A stretch of 5,723 nt of DNA from Fimbriimonadaceae bacterium (GTDB lineage Bacteria; Armatimonadota; Fimbriimonadia; Fimbriimonadales; Fimbriimonadaceae), in NCBI GenBank assembly GCA_019454665.1, contig JACFNW010000161.1:1-5723 (forward strand), given 5' to 3'. Below are positions 1 to 5,634 of the stretch, piece after piece. The stretch's first letter is position 1; each line of letters starts with the position of its first letter. The notes under the pieces were generated by a model, which was given only the letters and a program-made list of their open reading frames with translations, ran no database searches and was not told the origin of the DNA. A program made the position numbers and the translations under genes.

Positions 1-414
1 ACCCCGTTCGGCCCAGAACGCGAGCGCCAGCGCCGTCTTGAACTCGAACTCGCTGATCTCGCCGAACTCGGTGCCCACAAACGAGGCCGCCACGGGCAGC
101 AGCCGCTCGACCAGCCGCGCGAGGTCGTCGCGGGGGATCAGGGCGAGGTCGGCTTGGATGCGCTCGCGGAAGTCGAACACATAGGGGCTGAAGTACGCCC
201 CGCACGGTACGCCGTGCGCGGCCAGAACGTGGTGGAGCGTGGCCGTCACCGAACCCTTGCCGTTGGTTCCCGCCACATGCAGGTAACGCGGCTCCGACAG
301 GGCCGGCGTCAGGCCCGCGCGCCCGACGAAAGCCTCCATGCGGTCGAGACCCTGCCGCCACTTGTGGTGCGCCATGCCGGCGATGATTTGCAGGGCCCCG
401 TCGTAGCTGATCAC
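1..414 (-). CDS. folC: Folylpolyglutamate synthase / dihydrofolate synthase, N-terminal part (gene runs off the left edge)
   Basis: FolC is a cytoplasmic Mur-ligase-family enzyme. It adds glutamate to folates with ATP and, in many bacteria, also joins glutamate to dihydropteroate. The 138 visible residues hold the family hallmarks: an N-terminal helix (SYDGALQIIAGM), the P-loop HVAGTNGKGSVTA at about residues 46-58 (GTNGKGS at 49-55), and the SPYVFDFRERIQ block that corresponds to the SPHLxxxxERI folate-binding segment. The rest of the ATPase domain and the C-terminal domain lie outside the window. I chose the GTG at 414 because an AGGG lies 8 bases upstream of it. An in-frame GTG at 423 would overlap the aminotransferase stop codon as GTGA and is also possible. 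Either way the gene follows the aminotransferase almost without a gap, which suggests one transcript with coupled translation. The family call is confident; the start is not settled. Confidence 0.93.
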   Translation of the reverse strand, partial: MISYDGALQIIAGMAHHKWRQGLDRMEAFVGRAGLTPALSEPRYLHVAGTNGKGSVTATLHHVLAAHGVPCGAYFSPYVFDFRERIQADLALIPRDDLARLVERLLPVAASFVGTEFGEISEFEFKTALALAFWAERG

Positions 415-419
415 CGGAT

Positions 420-1604
420 TCACCCTGGAATCAGGCCGCTGGCCCGAATCCGGGCGACGGCCTCTTCGAGCCTCGCGCCGCCCTGGTCGCCCTTCACCGT
501 GAGCGACATGCGGACGTAGCCTTCGCCATGCGGACCGTAGCCGACGCCCGGAACGGCCAGTACGTGGGCTTCCTTGAGCAGTCGCTCGCAGAACTCCTTG
601 CTGGTCAGCTTGGGGTCGGGGATGCGCGTCCACACGAAGAACGTGGCCTTGGGCTTTTCGATCGTCCATCCTGCTGCGGTCAGGCCGTCGCAAAGCACGT
701 CGCGCCGGCGGGCGTACTCGGCGAGCGTGGCGTCGTTGGAAACGCCGTCCAGCGCACAGGCCGCCGCCTCGGCGACGGCGGGGAACTGCTTGCTGTCCAG
801 ATTGGACTTGAGCCGTGCGAGCGTGCCCAGTGCGGCCGCGTTGCCGAGGGCGAAGGCGATGCGCCAGCCCGTCATGTTGTACATCTTGCTCAGCGAGTGG
901 AACTCGATGGCCACGTCCTTGGCGCCTTCCACCTGCAGCACGGTCGGGTTCTTGAATCCGTCGTACGCGACCGTGGCGTAGGCCATGTCGTTGACCAGCA
1001 GGATGTCGTGCTCGCGGCAGAACGCCACGGCGTCGCGATAGAACTCGAGCGTCGCCACGGCGCCGGTGGGGTTGTGCGGGTAGCACAGATAGAAGAGCTT
1101 CGCCCGCTTGGCGACGTCTCTGGGGATGGCCGAGAGGTCGGGCAGGTAGTCGTTGGCTTCGAGGAGGGGCGTTTCGAACACCTCGCCGCCCGCCATCAGC
1201 GCGTTGACTTTGTAGACCGGATAGCCTGGGTCGGGCACCAACACCACGTCGCCGGGGTCCACGAACGCCCACGCGAGATGGGCCAGCCCCTCTTTGGAAC
1301 CGATGAGTTCGAGCGCCTCGGCTTTGGGATCGAGTCGCACACCGAATTCGCGCGCATACCATTGGGTGGCCGATTCAAGCAGCTTGGGCCAACCCCGGGG
1401 CGACTCGTCGTAACGGTGCGTCTCGGGGTCTTCCACCGCCTTGGAGAGCGCATCGAGGATGGGTCGGGGCGTGGGGATGTCGGGGTCGCCGATGCCCAGG
1501 TCAATGACGTCCGCGCCTTGGGCCACGGCTTCGGCCTTGATGCGGGCGAGTTCGGCAAACAGATACGGGGGGATCAGGTCGAGCCTGCGCGAGGGAGCAA
1601 CCAT
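420..1604 (-). CDS. dapL: Class I/II PLP-dependent aminotransferase, probably LL-diaminopimelate aminotransferase (DapL)
   Basis: The predicted protein has 394 residues, a normal fold-type I aminotransferase length. Visible landmarks are the N-terminal LIPPYLFAEL and DLGIGDPDIPTP blocks (about 33-46), GSKEGL (102-107), DPGYPVY (125-131), NPTG with Asn178, NDMAYA with Asp206 and Tyr209, SLSKMYNMTGWR with the PLP-binding Lys240 and phosphate-binding Arg248, and GYVRMSL with Arg365, which should bind the substrate carboxylate. The N-terminal blocks and FHSLSK resemble DapL, which converts tetrahydrodipicolinate and glutamate directly to LL-diaminopimelate for lysine and peptidoglycan synthesis. 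Related aspartate or alanine aminotransferases share most of these motifs, so the substrate is inferred. The frame stays open far upstream, antisense to selD. I place the start at the ATG at 1604, where family homology begins. No Shine-Dalgarno precedes it; a TACAAT hexamer lies 12 bases upstream. folC follows directly. Confidence 0.85.
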   Translation of the reverse strand: MVAPSRRLDLIPPYLFAELARIKAEAVAQGADVIDLGIGDPDIPTPRPILDALSKAVEDPETHRYDESPRGWPKLLESATQWYAREFGVRLDPKAEALELIGSKEGLAHLAWAFVDPGDVVLVPDPGYPVYKVNALMAGGEVFETPLLEANDYLPDLSAIPRDVAKRAKLFYLCYPHNPTGAVATLEFYRDAVAFCREHDILLVNDMAYATVAYDGFKNPTVLQVEGAKDVAIEFHSLSKMYNMTGWRIAFALGNAAALGTLARLKSNLDSKQFPAVAEAAACALDGVSNDATLAEYARRRDVLCDGLTAAGWTIEKPKATFFVWTRIPDPKLTSKEFCERLLKEAHVLAVPGVGYGPHGEGYVRMSLTVKGDQGGARLEEAVARIRASGLIPG

Positions 1605-1643
1605 GGGAACGGGGGCATTGTACCGGTCGGTACACTCGTGGGG
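1605..1643. promoter_or_regulatory. Divergent promoter spacer between dapL and selD with a 14-base inverted repeat
   Basis: Only 39 bases separate the two divergent start codons. The inverted repeat GTACCG-gt-CGGTAC lies at 1620-1633. On the minus strand TACAAT (1622-1617, 5 of 6 matches to TATAAT) lies 12 bases before the dapL ATG. On the plus strand TACACT (1631-1636) lies 7 bases before the selD ATG. Each hexamer overlaps one arm of the repeat. I see no good -35 box for either direction and no Shine-Dalgarno for either gene. The layout suggests leaderless or nearly leaderless transcripts, possibly with a dimeric regulator bound across both -10 boxes. The repeat is seen directly; promoter and operator function are inferred. 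Confidence 0.4.
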
Positions 1644-2630
1644 ATGCGATTGACCCATCTCGTTCACTGCGCCGGTTGAGCGTCGAAACTGGGGCCCACC
1701 CAGTTGGCGGACGTGCTCCGCCACATCCCGACCTCGGCAGACCCGAACGTCCTCGTCGGCTTGGACACCCGAGACGACGCCGGAGTGTTGCGCCTGGACG
1801 ACGAGCGCGCCTTGGTTCAAACCGTGGACTTTTTCACGCCTGTGGTGGACGACCCGTATTCCTATGGCGCGATCGCGGCGGCCAACGCTCTGAGCGACGT
1901 GTACGCCATGGGCGGCACGCCGATTTCGGTCCTGAACATCGCGTGCTTCGACCCCTCGTCCGCGCCCGCCGAGGTGTGGGCCGACGTGCTGCGCGGGGCG
2001 CACGACAAGACGATGGAGGCTGGGGCCGTCGTTCTGGGCGGGCACAGCGTCGAGGACCCGCAACCCAAGTTCGGGATGGCCGTCACGGGTTGGGTGCATC
2101 CCGGCCGCATGTTCGCGAACACCAACGCGCAAGTCGGCGACCGCATCTACCTCACCAAGCCCTTGGGCACGGGCATTGTGACCACGGCGGCCAAGTTCGA
2201 CAAGTGCAGCGAAGAAGAACTGGCGGCGGCGATCGCTTCGATGGCGACGCTCAACCGCAATGCTTGCGAGATGGGCCAAGCCGCCGAAGTGCGTTGCGCG
2301 ACCGATATCACGGGCTTTGGCTTGGTCGGGCACCTGTACAACGTGGCGCGCGCCTCGGGCGTGAGGATTCGTGTTCGGTCGGCAAACCTTCCCGTGTTGC
2401 CGGGGGTTCGGGCGATGGTGGCTGCGGGCTGCCTGACCGGTGGCGCGGCCAAAAACGAGGCGTTTGTGGGCGACGCCTTGAGCGTTTCGCCTGCGGTCGA
2501 GCGGTGGCTGTTGGAGGTCGTCCTCGACCCGCAGACCAGCGGCGGGCTGGCGCTCTTCTCTCGGGTTCCGGTGGACGCTCCTTGCATCGGCGAGGTCGTG
2601 GAAGGTCCGGTGGGCGTCGAAGTGGTTTGA
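1644..2630 (+). CDS. selD: Selenide, water dikinase (selenophosphate synthetase) with in-frame TGA read as selenocysteine at codon 12
   Basis: SelD makes selenophosphate from selenide and ATP, the selenium donor for selenocysteine tRNA and selenouridine. From the ATG at 1644 the frame reads MRLTHLVHCAG-TGA-ASKLGPTQL. This matches the SelD N-terminus LTxxxxxxGC/UxxK, with the TGA at the catalytic Cys/Sec site (residue 12) and the conserved lysine three residues later (Lys15). The body has DPNVLVGLDTRDDAGV (metal/ATP aspartates at 44-45), SDVYAMGG (Asp85), GGHSVEDPQPKFG, LTKPLGTG, ATDITGFGLVGH (Asp221) and DPQTSGGL near the C-terminus. The total is 328 residues; E. coli SelD has 347. Tools that treat TGA as a stop would begin at TTG 1704 and lose the active site. 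Starting there also leaves no ribosome binding site. A hairpin follows the TGA. Sec insertion is inferred, but the family match on both sides of the TGA is strong. Confidence 0.93.
1677..1714 (+). promoter_or_regulatory. Selenocysteine TGA codon and candidate bacterial SECIS hairpin
   Basis: The TGA occupies 1677-1679. Directly after it, 1680-1684 (GCGTC) can pair with 1710-1714 (GACGT, one G-U pair). After a small asymmetric internal loop, 1687-1693 (AACTGGG) pairs perfectly with 1699-1705 (CCCAGTT), closing a five-base loop GCCCA. Bacterial SECIS elements lie inside the coding region just after the UGA and are bound by SelB. A G among the first loop bases is a common feature and is present here. 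The apical loop starts 14 bases after the TGA, somewhat closer than typical. The pairing is seen in the sequence; SelB binding is inferred. Confidence 0.6.
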
Positions 2631-2655
2631 TGCCCACATGGTTTCTGAGCGTGGC

Positions 2656-2683
2656 GCGGACGAATTCTCGAAATACTGTCCGC
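2656..2683 (+). terminator. Weak hairpin downstream of selD, possible terminator
   Basis: GCGGAC (2656-2661) and GTCCGC (2678-2683) form a six-base-pair stem with a 16-base loop, 25 bases after the selD stop codon. No T-run follows, so this is not a canonical intrinsic terminator. It could mark the end of the selD transcript or be chance. It sits just upstream of the TTGACA promoter. Confidence 0.2.
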
Positions 2684-2688
2684 AAGCA

Positions 2689-2718
2689 TTGACAAGTGTG
2701 CTGACCGTGTGCTAGCGT
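2689..2718 (+). promoter_or_regulatory. Sigma70-type promoter for the exported-protein operon
   Basis: A perfect -35 hexamer TTGACA (2689-2694) is followed after 18 bases by TAGCGT (2713-2718). TAGCGT matches the first two and last bases of TATAAT and carries a TG one base upstream (extended -10). The predicted start near 2725 gives a leader of about 70 bases before the TTG at 2797. The -35 match and position between selD and the next gene support it; the -10 is only moderate. Confidence 0.5.
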
Positions 2719-2767
2719 TCCAATTGTGGATCGAATCGCGGGAGTCGCATCGAGTGATAGCAGAATG

Positions 2768-2783
2768 CCCCCCCCCTCGAGGG
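2768..2783 (+). repeat. Nine-C homopolymer running into the palindrome CCCTCGAGGG
   Basis: Nine consecutive C residues (2768-2776) immediately follow an ATG at 2765. The last three C begin a perfect ten-base palindrome (2774-2783). With nine C the ATG frame ends at a TGA at 2816. With ten C it would read straight into the signal-peptide frame of the downstream gene. This could be a slippage-prone tract, an undercalled homopolymer in the assembly, or coincidence, since a TTG start with a Shine-Dalgarno lies further downstream. Confidence 0.7.
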
Positions 2784-2796
2784 TCGTAGGGCTTGG

Positions 2797-4007
2797 TTGG
2801 CGATTGCAAGGGGCTTGACCAAAGTCGTCGGCTTCCTTGTTTGGAGCGTTGTCCTTTCTGGAATTGCGTTCGCCGATCATCAGGCGGAACAGACGAACTC
2901 CAGCCGTGGGCTGCGGGTGAAACTGCTGGGATTGTCGCCAGACGACGAAGTCACGGGAACGAACGTCAACTTCACCATCGCCCTCGAAGCGTTTGCCCCG
3001 TCGAACCCCCAAGCCCCCCACTACGCGGTGGAAGCGTTCGACGAACTCAAGATCTACATCGAGGACACGTTGGTGTACTCGGTCACACGGTCACCAGGCG
3101 TTTCGGTCCCCACGTCGAAGCGGTTCGGTTCGCGAGCACGTACTTTGAACACGGAACCGAGGTGGAGTTGAAGGCGGTCGCGAAACTGGGTTGCTACAAC
3201 TTCGGGACGCCTCCGCCGTTTCCTCCACCGTTGGTCTTGGCGGACACGATCACGACGACGCTCACGATGAACGTTGAGACCAGGAACCGTGCGACGGTGT
3301 TTGCGACGCACGAAGAGGCCGGAACTGGATACGTGCAACCACCCGTGGCGCCTCAATACTCATATGCCGCATTGCAGGGAGCAATGTCTGCCCTGGATAT
3401 CTTGGACACGTTCAAGCACTCGGTCGTGCCGTCCCAACACACGGAGCTTAACGAGGTAGTTGGTGAAAACGTTCTGCTTAGCTACCTTAGAGAAGACAAC
3501 CTCCTCTTTGCCTTCACGCATGGCACGGTCTACGGATTCAAGGCTTCATATACAGACCAAGACTCTGGCAATGGTGACGAGATGTTGGAGTGGTCTGAGA
3601 TTCTAGCTGTTGGTCGCAACACCACGACCGGACGCAATCTAGCGCTGCTCTACGCATGCAGTGCATTTGGGGGCGGATCTTCAATGGCTTCTGCCTTGGG
3701 CATCACGGGTCCTGGTCGTGGAGTGGCTGGCTTCAACGTTGTCGTATGGTCTGCTTGGAGCTTAAGTACCCAAGTGGATGTTTTGTTGAGCAACCACTCA
3801 ACACTAGTGATGGTCCGGCTTGTCGCTGGAGATACCCTGCAAGAAGCAGTTGACCATGCGAACAATGTCTACAAGCCCGTAGATCCGTTTGGGACCCACA
3901 CTGACATGATTGTTGGCGGGGATTCATTTACGAGGACGCACTTTGTCTATGCTGAAGACAGTGCTAAACTGAATCAATGGAGGAACGCATGGTTTGCTTT
4001 GCCTTGA
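2797..4007 (+). CDS. Exported CHAT/caspase-fold-like cysteine peptidase candidate, interrupted by a one-base frameshift
   Basis: Translation from TTG 2797 (AGGG five bases upstream) gives a signal peptide with a hydrophobic core at about 10-25 and cleavage after AFA (residue 26). A beta-rich region follows to about residue 105. The frame then ends early at 3171. Coding resemblance continues in the next frame from 3111 to the TGA at 4005-4007, so the joined product would have 403 residues. After a proline-rich linker (137-145), the C-terminal part shows LLFAFTHGT with His242, LALLYACSAFGGGSS with Cys288, then GVAGFNVVVWSAWS and LVAGDTLQEAVDHAN. That order and the 46-residue His-Cys spacing match the clan CD dyad and C-terminal pattern of CHAT peptidases. 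Two readings remain: sequencing deletion of one C, or a true frameshift or pseudogene. The peptidase call is inference from motifs; the N-terminal domain is unrecognised. The 3' end overlaps the next gene by 19 bases. Confidence 0.65.
3100..3113 (+). other. Frameshift point in the CHAT-like gene
   Basis: Upstream coding runs in the 2797 frame through codons GTT TCG GTC CCC (3100-3111). Downstream coding runs in the frame that begins with CAC at 3111. Adding one C to the CCCC run at 3108-3111 restores a single frame, VSVPHVEAVRFAS. A -1 ribosomal slip would do the same, but the site is not a classic X-XXY-YYZ heptamer and I see no obvious downstream stimulator. A sequencing or assembly deletion in the homopolymer is the simplest explanation. 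Confidence 0.65.
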
Positions 4008-4861
4008 TCTTTGCAATTGGCACTCAACTTGTCCAGGTGCCGCCGGAAGTTGCCTTGTCTCTCCGGTTCATCAACAGCCTGCTATCCAACGATCTGACGC
4101 CCGTTCGGTCCGCAGTCGCTTCGGACTTCGATGCCAGCAAATCGGACCTGACGCGAGGCGATTTCTACGTGCGTATCGGATCGTATTCGGTCAGCGGCAA
4201 CGTTGCCAGAAATCAAATTAGTCACTTCAGCTACTTTCCGAGCAGTGCCAGTGAGGAACCTTCAGGTGGGGCCGTTGAGTTAACTGTCTCCGTTCTCAAA
4301 TCACGAATGGAGAACGTATTGAGCCACGCCAATCTTCCAGGAAGAGTGATAGAAGTCCGAAACGTGCGATCCAGCGACTCAACTGGTTATGCCGAGGGTT
4401 CCTTAACTGCGAACGCGACAATTGAGTTAGCTGGGTATCCGCTGTGGGGTGGACCTTACTTTCGGTTCGATCGTGCTGGCCGTCTGATCGGTTTTAGCGC
4501 GAGTTATCCGCCGAATCCTCCTGCAGAAGTGTCGATAGTCACTAGCTTTGAGGAGGCCTGCAACATTGCATCTGCCGCAGCGATGGATTATATGCGAAGG
4601 ACACGTGCGATGGATACTCCTGCAGTGACCATAAACGAAGAGTACACCAAGAACCATCCGGTACTGTGGCAACCATCGCGGCCGCAGAGGGGCAATGAGC
4701 TTGAGCCCAAGTATCGGGCTATCCGCGACGCCGACAGCTGTCTGGCCGTCTATGCGATCGTCTTTGACGGGGTGAACACTCGAACGGGCAAGTCTGGCCC
4801 AGCGGTTCGGGTGATGGTCGACGCAAAGACAGGTGCAGTCATCTCCTGTGGAGGTCCTTGA
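3989..4861 (+). CDS. Exported protein of unrecognised family, tandem copy A, weakly PepSY-like C-terminus
   Basis: The predicted protein has 290 residues. I do not recognise its function. The ATG at 3989 is preferred over ATG 3977 because GGAGG lies five bases upstream and because the paralogue downstream also begins with MV. The start lies inside the end of the CHAT-like gene, implying coupled translation. Residues 2-16 are hydrophobic, consistent with a signal sequence, though without the usual positive n-region. Blocks shared with copy B include SDLTR-FYVRIG, AGY-LWGG, RFDRAGRL, VLWQPS and IRDADSCLAVYAIV. The end, FEEA (from 187) followed by RVMVDAKTGAVI, weakly recalls PepSY domains, which act as propeptides or inhibitors in some secreted peptidases. 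Cys251 and Cys287 could form a disulfide outside the cell. G+C is near 50% in sampled lines, lower than in the housekeeping genes upstream. Confidence 0.8.
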   Translation: MVCFALIFAIGTQLVQVPPEVALSLRFINSLLSNDLTPVRSAVASDFDASKSDLTRGDFYVRIGSYSVSGNVARNQISHFSYFPSSASEEPSGGAVELTVSVLKSRMENVLSHANLPGRVIEVRNVRSSDSTGYAEGSLTANATIELAGYPLWGGPYFRFDRAGRLIGFSASYPPNPPAEVSIVTSFEEACNIASAAAMDYMRRTRAMDTPAVTINEEYTKNHPVLWQPSRPQRGNELEPKYRAIRDADSCLAVYAIVFDGVNTRTGKSGPAVRVMVDAKTGAVISCGGP

Positions 4862-5634
4862 ATTCAAGCCTTGGAGAAATCAATGGTACTGCTTACCCTG
4901 ACTCTGGTTCTCGCTGCGACCGCTCAGATCTCGACTTCTGATGCTGCTGCTCAGGTCGCGATGCGGTTCTTGAACAACTTGAGCGCACATGAATTGTCCC
5001 CAGGGCGAACCGTGTCGCTGTCAGATTACGATTTGGCAAACTCGGACTTGACCCGACGCAGGTTCTACGTTCGCATCGGCCCGTATGCGGTTAGCGGGAA
5101 TGCCGCTACTGGTCAAATCCACCACTTCACATACATGCCGGATCGTGCTGAAGACGTTCCGCCGGATCAAGTCCTTGATTTGACGACCGATACTCTGCAT
5201 CCCAGAGCAAAGATCATTCACAATCTGTCCAATCTGGGCGGCAGCATGTCCGAGTTGGTCAAGCTTCGATCCAGTATTGGGAGTGGAGCTGCGGAGGGAT
5301 CCGTGGAAGTGAATGGGAGAATATCGCTTGCTGGATATCAACTTTGGGGCGGACAGTTGTATAGGTTCGATCGCGCAGGAAGGCTTCTCAACTTTGCATC
5401 CCTCTCTGTTCCGAAGCCGCCTGCAGAGATCAAGGTGACGAAAACGTTCGAGGAGGCTCGCGAGGCAGCGGTGGCTGCGGCCATGCCGTTCGTGCGGTCC
5501 ATGCGAGCCGGAAGACCGGTAATGCTCGAGGTGAACGAGCAGTACACGAGGCAGCAACCGGTGCTGTGGCAGCCCTCGCCGCGCATTGGTGAAACGTTGG
5601 CGCCGGAGTATCAGGCGATCCGCGACGCCGACAG
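4721..5634 (+). repeat. Direct repeat marking the conserved core of the tandem paralogues
   Basis: The 17-base string ATCCGCGACGCCGACAG occurs at 4721-4737 in copy A and again at 5618-5634 in copy B. It is followed in both by a near-identical stretch ending in GTCTATGCGATCGT. The repeat encodes the shared IRDADS segment. It reflects homology of the two genes, not a mobile element. Confidence 0.8.

Noticed and set aside
528..1679. Plus-strand open frame of 383 codons opposite the aminotransferase
   Set aside because: It is the antisense shadow of a clear PLP enzyme gene in high-G+C DNA; its composition is low-complexity Gly/Arg/Val and shows no motifs.
1704..2630. SelD starting at TTG 1704
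   Set aside because: This start removes the catalytic U/C-x-x-K motif and has no Shine-Dalgarno. The upstream in-frame sequence continues SelD homology through the TGA.
1605..2639. Long open extension of the aminotransferase frame upstream of 1604, antisense to selD
   Set aside because: The translation is Arg/His-rich with no domain pattern, while the plus strand encodes a well-recognised SelD. Aminotransferase homology starts at the ATG at 1604.
1676..2692. Plus-strand open frame of 338 codons overlapping selD
   Set aside because: It is Arg/Gly-rich, out of frame with the SelD motifs, and has no recognisable domain.
2147..3021. Two minus-strand open frames crossing the selD 3' end and the promoter spacer
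   Set aside because: They oppose well-supported coding sequence and cross a likely promoter; the translations look random.
2793..3110. N-terminal part of the frame that later encodes the CHAT-like domain
   Set aside because: Before 3111 this frame is Arg/Pro-rich without a signal peptide. The neighbouring frame there encodes a good signal peptide and a beta-rich domain, so the upstream part is a shadow created by the frameshift.
5021..5586. Minus-strand open frames opposite copy B
   Set aside because: They are antisense to a gene whose protein is conserved with copy A, and have no motif support.
4721..5634. Direct repeat as a sign of a mobile element or CRISPR
   Set aside because: The repeat encodes the same conserved protein segment in two paralogues. 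There are no regularly spaced units, terminal inverted repeats or transposase.
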